DNA of 10,357 nucleotides from Puniceicoccaceae bacterium (GCA_902516225.1 CABXXS010000036.1:1-10357), one strand, 5' to 3'. Positions 1-7,442 are shown, counted from the stretch's first letter. Numbers and translations: made by a program. The notes: generated by a model not told the origin, from the sequence alone.

Positions 1-778
1 TTTTTAGCAGTCCAAGGCGAGACATATCGGCTTGTTTAATGCCGCGGTACTTCTGGTTGATCGCGTCTTGTAAATCAATTGCCTGCTTTAATGTTTTTTC
101 CGCTTTAGCCCACTCCTTAGATTCCTCTAGAACGCCCGCTTCTTTTTCATAAGCTAGGCTGCGCTGAAAAAGAGGCTGAGCGGTTAAACTAATGACTTGG
201 CGTGTTAGCAGGATGGCTCGACTAACGTTGTAAGCTAAGCTACGCGGAAAATTTTCATTGATCTTTTGCTGCTTTTCAAAGGCCTTGTTGTAAGCTATTA
301 CAGCATTCTCAAAATCTTTTTTAAGGGCAAAAGCCTCCGCCTGTTCTTCTAGAATTAAGCTTTCTTGGTACAAGGACTTTGAAGCAATTTCTTGGTAACG
401 TTGCTCCAGTTGGATTTTCCGATTAACAGCATCAGAATCAAATCCATTAATCGCTTCTATGTATGCCTCCTGCTTTTCTATCGCTTGTGTTAAAAGGCGA
501 ATATCATCGGCGCTGGGATCTCGTAAAGCCGCTACTTCATCGTAGCGCGCTTCTAGTTCGGCACTCTCTTGCAGGAATATTTTTGCCGCCTCAGAAACTT
601 CGGCACGGGGTTTAATTACGCTGAAGTCTACATCTTTGGGCCCTAACTGGCTCAGAAACCAAAACCCCCCAAAAATAGAAGCTCCTAGGCTAATCATTAA
701 GAGTGAGAAAAGATACTTTTTAAGCACGTGCGCTAGGATGGAGAGGAGCCTTAGGAGCGATTTTTTAAAAATAGCCAT
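1..778 (-). CDS. Membrane-anchored helical protein with TPR-like repeats, C-terminus off the window
   Basis: Reading the minus strand from the ATG at 778-776 gives 259 codons without a stop, running off the left edge, so only the N-terminal part is visible. Residues 1-21 are basic, residues about 22-44 form one hydrophobic membrane helix, and the rest is hydrophilic and strongly helical, rich in Glu, Lys, Gln and Ala. The charge pattern suggests a cytoplasmic N-terminus and a body outside the inner membrane. Two related segments, about residues 145-180 and 211-247, share a pattern of aromatic-x-x-Ala, then Lys-Ala, Gln and Ile-Asn, like degenerate TPR units. The missing C-terminus may hold a catalytic domain; proteins with an N-terminal anchor and TPR-like stalk before a sulfatase-modifying-factor domain exist, but nothing here proves that. 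It is divergent from tyrA and has no obvious ribosome binding site. Function not recognised. Confidence 0.8.
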   Translation of the reverse strand, partial: MAIFKKSLLRLLSILAHVLKKYLFSLLMISLGASIFGGFWFLSQLGPKDVDFSVIKPRAEVSEAAKIFLQESAELEARYDEVAALRDPSADDIRLLTQAIEKQEAYIEAINGFDSDAVNRKIQLEQRYQEIASKSLYQESLILEEQAEAFALKKDFENAVIAYNKAFEKQQKINENFPRSLAYNVSRAILLTRQVISLTAQPLFQRSLAYEKEAGVLEESKEWAKAEKTLKQAIDLQDAINQKYRGIKQADMSRLGLLK

Positions 779-796
779 ATGTAAATTGGGACTGGC

Positions 797-810
797 GCTG
801 TAAAAACAGC
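797..810. repeat. Small hairpin in the divergent tyrA upstream region
   Basis: GCTGT at 797-801 and ACAGC at 806-810 form a perfect 5-base-pair stem with a four-base loop. It lies 18 bases upstream of the minus-strand gene and so may be in its leader. Just beyond it, CTTTAA occurs at 814-819 and again at 823-828. It could be part of a regulatory site, but this simple structure is weak evidence alone. Confidence 0.2.
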
Positions 811-871
811 CTGCTTTAAATGACTTTAAGTTAAGTTCGTCGCAAGGCAAAAGGGATCAGAGTAAGTCTTG

Positions 872-900
872 TTGACGCAAACAGCGCGAAAAGGTTTTAT
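872..900 (+). promoter_or_regulatory. Candidate promoter of the tyrA operon
   Basis: TTGACG at 872-877 resembles a -35 box, and TTTTAT at 895-900 (17-base spacing) or TATATT at 898-903 (20-base spacing) resembles a -10 box. Transcription would begin at or just before the ATG at 908, giving a transcript with almost no leader. The match is by eye only and the -10 is poor. It is also possible that the real promoter lies further up in 779-870. Confidence 0.3.
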
Positions 901-907
901 ATTAAAT

Positions 908-1747
908 ATGTTTCAGCAAATCTCCATAATTGGACCAGGGCTTTTGGGTGCTTCATTGGCGCTCGCCTTAAAGAGCCGTGGGTTATGCCAGCGCGTCCAT
1001 ATCTGGTCGCGCAGGTCAGAGACCAGAGCCAAAGCTTTACTGGCTGATTGGTGTGACGCTACCTTTGAACATGCCCCAGAGGCATGCAAGGGCAGCGAGT
1101 TAGTAGTAATTTGTACGCCCGTAGAGACTATACTTCCTATTTTAAAGGAAATTGCCCCTTTTTTTGATAAAGGGACTCTCATTACAGACGTAGGGAGTAC
1201 AAAAAAGACCATTTGCCAAGGGGCTAGTAGTATTAAGGGAGACTTTAATTTTATTGGTTCACATCCTATGGCCGGCTCAGAGAAGACGGGCATGTCGCAT
1301 GCCCGCGCGGACTTATTTCAAGGAGCTGCCTGCATCCTCACCCCGGGAGAAGATGCGCAAAACGCACAGATTTCACAAATACACCAACTTTGGGAAGCAA
1401 TTGGAATGCAAGTAGTGACGACTTCCCCGGAGAAGCATGATGAGATAGTAGCTCATATTAGTCACCTGCCGCACTTACTCGCGACCATTTTATGTAGCTA
1501 CCTTCTCGAGAAAGAAGTTGGATGGCAGCAGCTAGCTGGCGGAGGGCTTCGTGACACAACACGGGTTGCTTCTGGGGACCCTGATTTATGGAAACAAATA
1601 TTAGAACACAATCGTGAAGATGTACTGCGGGCTATGAACGGCTTTCAAGGGGAGCTCCAAGCCTTAAAAATTTCTCTACTTAATAAAGATAGTGCCGGTG
1701 TTCTGGCTCGTCTTGAGCGCGGCAAGCGCTTTCGTGACCAACTTTAG
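908..1747 (+). CDS. tyrA: Prephenate dehydrogenase (TyrA)
   Basis: This enzyme oxidatively decarboxylates prephenate to 4-hydroxyphenylpyruvate with NAD(P)+, the committed step to tyrosine, in the cytoplasm. Visible hallmarks are the dinucleotide-binding loop GPGLLG at residues 9-14, DVGSTK at 94-99, the prephenate-site motif GSHPMAGSE at 117-125, HISHLPH at 183-189, and GGGLRDTTR at 211-219 in the helical dimerisation domain. At 279 residues it matches single-function bacterial TyrA; there is no fused chorismate mutase and no C-terminal ACT domain, so feedback control by tyrosine through ACT is not expected. I chose the ATG at 908 over an in-frame TTG at 869 because the family starts just before the glycine-rich loop. 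A run AAAAGG lies about 13 bases upstream. It is the first gene of a plus-strand run with aroA, cmk and plsC. Confidence 0.95.
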   Translation: MFQQISIIGPGLLGASLALALKSRGLCQRVHIWSRRSETRAKALLADWCDATFEHAPEACKGSELVVICTPVETILPILKEIAPFFDKGTLITDVGSTKKTICQGASSIKGDFNFIGSHPMAGSEKTGMSHARADLFQGAACILTPGEDAQNAQISQIHQLWEAIGMQVVTTSPEKHDEIVAHISHLPHLLATILCSYLLEKEVGWQQLAGGGLRDTTRVASGDPDLWKQILEHNREDVLRAMNGFQGELQALKISLLNKDSAGVLARLERGKRFRDQL

Positions 1748-1775
1748 TCATTCTTTTGTAATATAGTTTTTGAAG

Positions 1776-3134
1776 ATGCTCGACCCATTGCCCATATCGC
1801 CTATACGCGGAAAAATCGATGCTACGCTTGCTCTGCCAGGCTCAAAAAGCATTACTAACAGAGCGCTGATTCTCGCCGCGCTGTCTGCGGGTCAGACGCG
1901 ATTAGACGGGGCTTTATTTAGTCGCGATACAAAGATTATGTTAACCGCTCTTGGCGATCTAGGTTTTAAATTTGTGACCAATGAAGCGGCTTTAACGATA
2001 GAAATTGATGGCTTGGACGGAGCGATCCCCAATGGTGAAGTAGTTATAGATGTCGGAAATGCGGGTACAGCCGCACGGTTTCTTACGGCCTTTGTCGCCT
2101 CAAAGGCCGGAGGTATCTATCATTTTGATGGGGATCCTGCCATGCGAGAGCGCCCCATATCTGGGCTTTTGAAGGCACTTATTGACCTAGGTGCTGCAGA
2201 ATTCGAATTCCATAAAAAGCGTGACCATTTCCCTTTTACATTAATAGCGAAGGGCTATCAAGGTGGCGAAGCTTTGGTCGATGCTCGTGCTAGCAGTCAG
2301 ATACTTTCCGCATTGCTTCTATCCGCTCCTTTGGGTGGTCCGGTTAAGTTAACTAGTCCCGATGTGCGGCAGCATTATGTCGCGCTAACTATTGGATTAC
2401 TCCAATCATTCGGCGCCGCCTCAGCCGATATCAGCCAAGCGGGCGAGTATGCGCTACCCGCCACACGCTATTCTGCTCCGAAATCTGGCAATTACGCTAT
2501 TGAGCCCGACCTTTCAGCGGCTAGCTATTTCTTTGCTCTTACCCTTATTCAGGGGGGATTACTGCGTATACCAAATCTTAGTCAGAAGCCCCTACAGGGA
2601 GATGCGCTCTTCATCGATGTATTGTCCTACCATGGCTTGTGCTTGAATGCGAAAGAAGATGAATGGCTTGTTTCTTGCAAATTTCCTAATGAGATTCAGA
2701 AAGGCCACCGGGAGATCGACTTTAGTCATATTTCAGATACATTCCTTACTTATGCAGCTATATCCCCACTACTCGGGGAGTCCGTATCTATTACGGGAAT
2801 CGGCCATACTCGTTATCAGGAAACTGACCGGATAAAAGGGATGGCACAAGAGCTCTCCAAGTTGGGACAACTAGTCAAAGAAGAAGAAGGGACGCTTACA
2901 ATAGGGCCTAAGCCAAGGGAGCTTCGCGCGCGCGCGCTTCAAGCTCGTGAGGCGGGAAATTTGCTAACAGTCGAGACTTACCAAGACCACCGATTCGCCA
3001 TGAGTTTTGCAGTGCTTGGTAGCTACGACTTACTCGGAGATGGAAAACCTTGGCTCGCTATTAAAGACCCTAACTGCTCTGCTAAAACCTTCCCCGATTT
3101 CTTCAATGTTCTTGAATCTTTCCGAGATGCCTAG
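1776..3134 (+). CDS. aroA: 3-phosphoshikimate 1-carboxyvinyltransferase (EPSP synthase)
   Basis: AroA transfers the enolpyruvyl group of PEP to shikimate-3-phosphate, the sixth step of the shikimate pathway. Seen in the 452-residue product: LPGSKS at 20-25 with the active-site Lys, GNAGTAARF at 94-102, DPAMRERP at 120-127, the catalytic Asp in SDTFLT (about 321), TRYQETDRI at 345-353, YQDHRFAM at 402-409, and the C-terminal Lys in CSAKTFP at 434-440. Compared with the E. coli enzyme, the position of Pro101 is Phe, and an Arg/Ala/Glu-rich stretch at about 380-395 looks inserted before the DHR motif; it is partly coded by a CG dinucleotide run at 2925-2937. The start could also be the TTG at 1770, two codons earlier; ATG is preferred. 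tyrA ends 28 bases upstream, and the 3' end overlaps the start of cmk. Confidence 0.96.
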   Translation: MLDPLPISPIRGKIDATLALPGSKSITNRALILAALSAGQTRLDGALFSRDTKIMLTALGDLGFKFVTNEAALTIEIDGLDGAIPNGEVVIDVGNAGTAARFLTAFVASKAGGIYHFDGDPAMRERPISGLLKALIDLGAAEFEFHKKRDHFPFTLIAKGYQGGEALVDARASSQILSALLLSAPLGGPVKLTSPDVRQHYVALTIGLLQSFGAASADISQAGEYALPATRYSAPKSGNYAIEPDLSAASYFFALTLIQGGLLRIPNLSQKPLQGDALFIDVLSYHGLCLNAKEDEWLVSCKFPNEIQKGHREIDFSHISDTFLTYAAISPLLGESVSITGIGHTRYQETDRIKGMAQELSKLGQLVKEEEGTLTIGPKPRELRARALQAREAGNLLTVETYQDHRFAMSFAVLGSYDLLGDGKPWLAIKDPNCSAKTFPDFFNVLESFRDA

Positions 3135-3801
3135 CTCGAATATGTTTATAGTTATTGCTTTAGATGGCGGCGCTGCTGTTGGAAAATCGTCAACTGCTCG
3201 CGGCCTAGCCGAGCGATTCGGGCTGATGCACGTCGACACAGGTGCGCACTACCGTACACTTTGTTATGCCTTGCATCAAGCCGAAGCGGACCCACAACAG
3301 GTTGGCCCCTTAGCAAAACAACTAGCGGAATTGCAGCTCGACACACGGCTTGACGGGCGCAGCGCCAAGCTAAGTATCAACGGCACAGTGCCAGCCGACG
3401 CCGAAATCCGTTCGACCAAAGTAAATGAGGATGTTTCGAAATTTGCAGCTTTACCAGCATTACGTGACTATCTTTTCGAATACCAGCGCGGCCAAGCAGA
3501 AATCGCCCGAGAATATGGTTATAGCGGCCTTATTATGGAAGGGCGCGATATTGGATCCGTAATTTTTCCTGATGCGGACTACCGATTTTTTCTTCACGCC
3601 GACGAAGCTACCTGCGCCGCTCGCCGGGCCAAAGAAGGGCAAACCGATGCTATTGCAATCCGAGATGAAATGGACAAATCACGCAAGACTGCACCTTTGA
3701 TCTGCCCCAAGGGTGCGACACAAATAGATACCGCCCCGCTAACCCTTGATGAAGTGATCGGAAAGATTGGGAATCTAATAATTGCGGATAAGCAAATCTA
3801 G
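3127..3801 (+). CDS. cmk: Cytidylate kinase (CMP/dCMP kinase)
   Basis: Cmk phosphorylates CMP and dCMP with ATP and returns CMP released by phospholipid synthesis to the nucleotide pool. In the 224-residue product I see the P-loop GGAAVGKSS at 14-22, DTGAHYR at 37-43 (most family members have Met where this has His), GRDIGSVIFPDAD at 139-151, the lid-region pattern RDEMDKSR at 179-186 followed by APL, and a C-terminal IDTAPLTLDEV at 200-210. Length and motif order fit the family. The ATG at 3127 overlaps the last 8 bases of aroA. An ATG at 3142 would start five residues later, right before the first beta strand, and is equally plausible. The aroA overlap suggests translational coupling. Confidence 0.94.
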   Translation: MPSSNMFIVIALDGGAAVGKSSTARGLAERFGLMHVDTGAHYRTLCYALHQAEADPQQVGPLAKQLAELQLDTRLDGRSAKLSINGTVPADAEIRSTKVNEDVSKFAALPALRDYLFEYQRGQAEIAREYGYSGLIMEGRDIGSVIFPDADYRFFLHADEATCAARRAKEGQTDAIAIRDEMDKSRKTAPLICPKGATQIDTAPLTLDEVIGKIGNLIIADKQI

Positions 3802-3823
3802 CATACGCGTAGTTCCATTTACA

Positions 3824-4468
3824 ATGTCCTCTATACCAAAACCGAAGCTTTACGAAGCCGTCCGAAGAATGGCAGCTTGGTACTTTAGTACACTCTACAA
3901 GTTCTCGCAGAGTGGACTTAACAATGTGCCTCCTAGTGGCCCTGTGATTTTTGCAGCCAATCATGTAAGCTATTACGATCCGCCTGCTATTGGCGCATGC
4001 CTGGGTCGACAGATTAATTATTTTGCACGAGACACTCTCTTTAAGGGGCTATTTGGAAAAGGCCTCTTAGCAATCGGCACTATACCAGTGGCCCGAGAAA
4101 ATGCCGACATCAAATCTTTGAAGGCAATCTTCAATAGTTTAAAGGCTCAGGGTGCGGTTGCCATTTATCCAGAAGGCACTCGCTCTTTAAACGGCCAACT
4201 TGCAGAACCTAAAGCAGGAGCGGGCATGATAGCTTGTAGATCTGGAGCAACCGTTATACCAACTCGCCTATTTGGAACCTATGAGGCCTTCGGACGAAGC
4301 GATAAGTATCCAAAAATAGGCGGTCGTATTCATGTCGCATACGGCGAACCCATGTATCCATACGAGATCGATCCTGGCAAGTCTCACCCGGAGCGTTACT
4401 TGGAGGCGAGTCGGCGCATTATGGCTAAAATTGCGGAACTAAAAGATCCTGGAGCTACGGTTTTTTGA
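3824..4468 (+). CDS. plsC: 1-acyl-sn-glycerol-3-phosphate acyltransferase (PlsC family)
   Basis: PlsC acylates lysophosphatidic acid at position 2 to give phosphatidic acid at the inner membrane. The 214-residue product shows the acyltransferase NHxxxxD motif (NHVSYYD, 46-52), FARDTLF at 67-73, the glycerol-phosphate-binding YPEGTRS at 115-121 and the VIPTRLFG block at 144-151. Family length is usually about 200-260, so it is complete. The ATG at 3824 is chosen; an in-frame TTG at 3782 would overlap cmk and add 14 residues that do not look conserved. There is no Shine-Dalgarno sequence in front. It lies 22 bases after cmk; adjacency of cmk and plsC is common in bacteria. Substrate specificity within the LPLAT superfamily cannot be read from the sequence, so a lyso-ornithine-lipid or other acyltransferase is a less likely alternative. 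Confidence 0.9.
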   Translation: MSSIPKPKLYEAVRRMAAWYFSTLYKFSQSGLNNVPPSGPVIFAANHVSYYDPPAIGACLGRQINYFARDTLFKGLFGKGLLAIGTIPVARENADIKSLKAIFNSLKAQGAVAIYPEGTRSLNGQLAEPKAGAGMIACRSGATVIPTRLFGTYEAFGRSDKYPKIGGRIHVAYGEPMYPYEIDPGKSHPERYLEASRRIMAKIAELKDPGATVF

Positions 4469-4508
4469 TTTTCTAAATTTGTAAATTAACAGTTTTCAAA
4501 TCCGTAGC
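4454..4508. repeat. Spaced inverted repeat between plsC and purM
   Basis: GCTACGG at 4454-4460, the last codons of plsC, is repeated exactly in reverse complement as CCGTAGC at 4502-4508. Inside it, TTTGA at 4464-4468 can pair with TCAAA at 4496-4500. The intervening bases are very AT-rich and start with six T. It could form an extended, interrupted hairpin acting as a plsC terminator or as a structure in front of purM. A 7-base repeat at this distance also occurs by chance in a 10 kb window, so weight is low. Confidence 0.3.
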
Positions 4509-4529
4509 ATAGTGCCCATACTAATAAAC

Positions 4530-4535
4530 TATACT
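4530..4535 (+). promoter_or_regulatory. Candidate -10 box of purM
   Basis: TATACT at 4530-4535 is one base from the sigma-70 -10 consensus and ends 11 bases before the purM ATG. No good -35 is found 16-18 bases upstream. A second TATACT at 4541-4546 touches the start codon. If the first is the real -10, the purM leader would be only a few bases long. Confidence 0.3.
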
Positions 4536-4546
4536 GACTTTATACT

Positions 4547-5764
4547 ATGAACCAGCCTCTTGATCGCTATGCCCAACGCGGAGTTTCTTCTTCAAAATCT
4601 GAAGTTCATGCCGTCGTTGACCACTTGGACCACGGCGTCTTCCCTGGTGCCTTTTGCAAAATAGGTAGCGATATTCTAACGGGCAAATCGGACAAGTGTA
4701 ATATCATCCACTCTGACGGTTCGGGCACTAAAAGCACTCTTGCTTACATTCACTACAAGGAGACTGGTGATCCCTCTGCATTTCGCAAGACCGCCCAAGA
4801 TAGCCTTGTTATGAACATCGATGACTTGCTCTGTGTCGGCGCGGTCGATGGTATTCTAATTTCAAGCACGGTTAACCGTAACGCACGAGCCATAACAGGT
4901 GAGGCGCTTGGCCAACTTATTTCTGGAACGGAAGACTTCCTGGCGAGCCTGCGCGAGCATGGTGTGGGTGTGCATAGTGGCGGCGGCGAAACCGCTGACG
5001 TTGGGGACTTAACTAGCACTGTAACGGTTGATTCTTGTGCCGTCGTGCTTATGGATCGTACGGATGTAATCGACAATGCTGAGATCAAGCCGGGCCTCAC
5101 GATTGTCGGCCTGGCTTCTTCGGGGCAGGCTAGCTATGAATCCTCTGAGAACTCAGGGATTGGTAGCAACGGGCTAACTAGCGCGCGCCACGACTTACTC
5201 TGTCCCTATTACCTAGAGAAATATCCTGAAACAGCTGATCCAGCCACAGAGAAGCAATTCTTGTATTGCGGACCTTACAAGATGGATGATCCGCTTCCTG
5301 GCTCCGAAATGAGTGTTGGAGAAGCGCTGCTTAGCCCTACTCGTACCTATGCGCCTGTAATCAAGAAGCTATTAAGCTCCAGTCGAGATAGTATTTATGG
5401 AATAGTGCATTGCTCAGGGGGAGGCCAAACTAAGTGCATTCGCTTTGGGAGCGGAGTTCATCATATAAAGGATAATTTTATGCCGGTACCGGCGATCTTC
5501 AAGGCGATCCAAAAGGCTAGCGGAACGAGCGATGAAGAGATGTTCCGAGTCTACAACATGGGGCACCGTATGGAGATTTATTGTGAAGCTAAAGCCGCTG
5601 CTTCCATTATTTCTCTAAGTAAATCATTTGGTATCAATGCGCAAATTATAGGTCGTACAGAATCTAGCGAGCTCGCCGACGGCGCGAACCATGTGACAAT
5701 TAAACATGAAGGCCATACCTTGACCTATGAATTAAAAAGTGACCAGATGTATTCTGGCGAATAA
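4547..5764 (+). CDS. purM: Phosphoribosylformylglycinamidine cyclo-ligase (AIR synthetase), long PurM type
   Basis: PurM closes the imidazole ring of FGAM with ATP to give aminoimidazole ribotide, step five of purine synthesis. The 405-residue product has the PurM/PurL-type motifs: DGSGTK at 57-62, [10 protein letters not shown] at 90-99, [10 protein letters not shown] at 146-155, SNGLTSAR at 207-214, SPTRTYAP at 263-270, HCSGGGQTK at 288-296 and NMGHRMEI at 337-344. It is longer than the approximately 345-residue E. coli enzyme, and the motif set, including the RGVS start and the FCKI block, matches the form I know from Bacteroides rather than the proteobacterial one. The ATG at 4547 has no Shine-Dalgarno sequence. 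The gap to plsC and a nearby -10-like box suggest its own promoter. It converges on the SET-domain gene, with 49 bases between the stops. Confidence 0.92.
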   Translation: MNQPLDRYAQRGVSSSKSEVHAVVDHLDHGVFPGAFCKIGSDILTGKSDKCNIIHSDGSGTKSTLAYIHYKETGDPSAFRKTAQDSLVMNIDDLLCVGAVDGILISSTVNRNARAITGEALGQLISGTEDFLASLREHGVGVHSGGGETADVGDLTSTVTVDSCAVVLMDRTDVIDNAEIKPGLTIVGLASSGQASYESSENSGIGSNGLTSARHDLLCPYYLEKYPETADPATEKQFLYCGPYKMDDPLPGSEMSVGEALLSPTRTYAPVIKKLLSSSRDSIYGIVHCSGGGQTKCIRFGSGVHHIKDNFMPVPAIFKAIQKASGTSDEEMFRVYNMGHRMEIYCEAKAAASIISLSKSFGINAQIIGRTESSELADGANHVTIKHEGHTLTYELKSDQMYSGE

Positions 5765-5813
5765 GATTGGTACACCCCTAAGTCGAGCTGGCAGAAAAGC
5801 AAGAAGCTCACTG

Positions 5814-6317
5814 CTAATTCTTTTTACTGCCCTTTTTCTTCTTATTGTTAAGCAACTTTTTTACTTTATTGCGTTGGTCCTCTCGCACGATATAGCCGAT
5901 GCAGTTTCTAGAGCCGCAGAGGCAAGGATGGTCTAAAAAGTGCTCCATGTCGTAGCCATAGTCATAGACTAGTTCTTCGCCTTTGTGGATATCTTGAACT
6001 GCAACAATCCATATCTCGCCCTCTCTATTAATTGCCTCACAGTTTGGGTCGCAAGAGTGATTCATATAACGCGCAGGGTTATTGCCCAAGCGGCCATCGA
6101 TGTCGTATTTATCATCTAACTCGAATATATAAACGAGTCCTTCCCCTGTCTCACGTGCGTGTTCTTCCCATTCAAGCGCACGTCTGGTTGATTCTTTTTT
6201 TGTGATTTTCTCCCCCGTGTATTCGATGATATCAGCCTCAGCTTCGATATCAGCAATCGCATACATGCCGCTCCCATGAATTTTAGAGTTTTTTACTTTG
6301 CAAAGCTTTTTTGGCAT
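5814..6317 (-). CDS. SET-domain protein-lysine methyltransferase with post-SET zinc motif
   Basis: The 167-residue product is a nearly minimal SET domain. Visible are the SAM-binding GSGMYA at 15-20, YTGE at 33-36, [11 protein letters not shown] at 83-93, the catalytic-tyrosine region ELVYDYGYD at 115-123, and a post-SET cysteine cluster CLCGSRNC at 132-139; these three Cys plus Cys89 could hold the zinc. The family transfers methyl groups from S-adenosylmethionine to protein lysines; the substrate here is unknown. The last 18 residues are mostly Lys and Asn, a basic tail that may bind nucleic acid or ribosomes. The start lies 6 bases after the gpsA stop, and a TAAGGAG sequence inside the gpsA end suggests co-translation. 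Chlamydial SET proteins methylate histone-like proteins, so a bacterial chromatin or ribosomal protein is a reasonable but untested guess. Confidence 0.9.
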   Translation of the reverse strand: MPKKLCKVKNSKIHGSGMYAIADIEAEADIIEYTGEKITKKESTRRALEWEEHARETGEGLVYIFELDDKYDIDGRLGNNPARYMNHSCDPNCEAINREGEIWIVAVQDIHKGEELVYDYGYDMEHFLDHPCLCGSRNCIGYIVREDQRNKVKKLLNNKKKKGSKKN

Positions 6318-6323
6318 TTTGAA

Positions 6324-7322
6324 TTATTCGCTCCTTAAGTCACGGGTCATGAGTTGTTGCATGGCAACTAGGGGGTCAAGTCCTTCATAAAGAATAGAAT
6401 AAATGACCTCAAGTATGGGCGAATTCACATTTTTTTTGTTACAAATTTCCTTGAGGCACTTGCTCATGCGGTAGCCTTCAACTATGGATTTTTGGCTATC
6501 AATAATCGCTTGGGGGGGCTCGCCTAGGCCCACGCGTGCGCCGAAAGTTCTGTTACGGCTCCAATCCCCAGAGCATGTTGCCACTAGGTCGCCAAACCCG
6601 CTTAAGCCGAAGAAGGTTTCATTTTTTCCACCAAGCGCTACGCCGAGCCCCAGCATTTCGCTTAAGCTTCGTGTTAGTAGTGCTGCTTTCGCGTTATCGC
6701 CCATTTTTAGGCCATCGCAAAGGCCAGCTCCGATGGCATAGATATTTTTAAGAGTGCCGCCTAATTCTGTTCCACGTACGTCTTCAGAAATATAGGCGCG
6801 TAAATTAGCATTGCTGAATGCTTTTTGGTAATGGGCAGGGTCTGAGCAACTTTTGCCTAAAGCTAAGACTACCGCAGTCGGTTTTCCCTTGGCTACTTCG
6901 CCTGCAAAAGTCGGTCCCGACAGCGCGCCACAGGTAAGTCCAGGCAATGCTTCGCTTACTATTTCAGCAGGCGTTTTGAAGCTCTCTATTTCTAGACCTT
7001 TGCACAAAGTTAAGCAGAGTTTCAGCTGTAAAGCAGATTCTAAATGGGGCTTTATTGACTGGCACAGCTCTCGCAAGGCCTTCGAGGGACAAGCCAAAAA
7101 TATAACTTCCGCTTCCATTAAAGCAGGCTTTGGCTCGCATCCAATTTGAATACGATTGGGTAGCGTATAGCCTGGCAAATAGTCGCGGTTTTCGCGTGAC
7201 GAAGCGATTTCTAACGCATGTTCGATTCTGCGTGGCAAGAGCGTAACGGAGTGCCCGCAACGATCTAAGTGTAGGGCCATCGCAGTGCCCCAAGCGCCTG
7301 CGCCTAAGATACAACAGTTCAT
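6324..7322 (-). CDS. gpsA: Glycerol-3-phosphate dehydrogenase [NAD(P)+] (GpsA)
   Basis: GpsA reduces dihydroxyacetone phosphate to sn-glycerol-3-phosphate, the backbone for phospholipids, in the cytoplasm. The 332-residue product shows the Rossmann loop GAGAWGT at 7-13, CKGLE at 107-111, [10 protein letters not shown] at 135-144, the catalytic-Lys segment [13 protein letters not shown] at 188-200, [11 protein letters not shown] at 208-218, [12 protein letters not shown] at 239-250 and SRNRTFG at 255-261, all in the expected order and spacing for a complete enzyme. The ATG sits directly before the first beta strand, so the start is secure; there is only a weak AAAGAA upstream. A TATACC hexamer lies 11 bases before the start. 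It is followed after 6 bases by the SET-domain gene. The product feeds the same pathway as the PlsC encoded on the other strand nearby. Confidence 0.96.
   Translation of the reverse strand: MNCCILGAGAWGTAMALHLDRCGHSVTLLPRRIEHALEIASSRENRDYLPGYTLPNRIQIGCEPKPALMEAEVIFLACPSKALRELCQSIKPHLESALQLKLCLTLCKGLEIESFKTPAEIVSEALPGLTCGALSGPTFAGEVAKGKPTAVVLALGKSCSDPAHYQKAFSNANLRAYISEDVRGTELGGTLKNIYAIGAGLCDGLKMGDNAKAALLTRSLSEMLGLGVALGGKNETFFGLSGFGDLVATCSGDWSRNRTFGARVGLGEPPQAIIDSQKSIVEGYRMSKCLKEICNKKNVNSPILEVIYSILYEGLDPLVAMQQLMTRDLRSE
6331..6337 (-). promoter_or_regulatory. Shine-Dalgarno sequence for the SET-domain gene
   Basis: The minus strand reads TAAGGAG here, a near-perfect anti-16S match, 13 bases before the ATG at 6317 and inside the last codons of gpsA. 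The spacing is longer than the usual 5-9 bases. It is the clearest Shine-Dalgarno sequence in the window, where most starts have none. Confidence 0.5.
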
Positions 7323-7333
7323 AGAATTCTTTT

Positions 7334-7339
7334 GGTATA
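7334..7339 (-). promoter_or_regulatory. Candidate -10 box of gpsA
   Basis: The minus strand reads TATACC, ending 11 bases before the gpsA ATG. This is the same distance as the TATACT before purM. A TTCGAT at 7360-7355 is a poor -35 with only 15-base spacing. The promoter is a weak prediction by eye. Confidence 0.25.
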
Positions 7340-7442
7340 AAATTTAATAGCTAGATCGAAGATTAATGATTGAAAATAGATTACGCGCGGTAAATCTGAA
7401 TATCATAACTTCGTTTGACAACCTTTTGTCTTCATCGAATTC

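Noticed and set aside
869..907. Upstream extension of tyrA from a TTG start
   Set aside because: It adds 13 residues before the usual family start and overlaps a promoter-like element.
5785..5809. GAGCT/AGCTC inverted repeat between purM and the SET gene as a terminator
   Set aside because: The stem is only 5 base pairs with a 15-base loop and no T-run directly after it.
5739..5936. 65-residue plus-strand frame with a hydrophobic stretch after purM
   Set aside because: Most of it is antisense to the SET gene's lysine-rich tail, whose A-rich codons read as Phe/Leu on the other strand and so mimic a membrane helix.
6484..7149. Several open frames on the plus strand opposite gpsA
   Set aside because: gpsA shows every family motif on the minus strand; these frames are shadows.
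7415..7420. Perfect TTGACA as a -35 box for the 90-residue gene
   Set aside because: No -10-like hexamer lies 16-18 bases downstream before the ATG, so it is not listed as a promoter.
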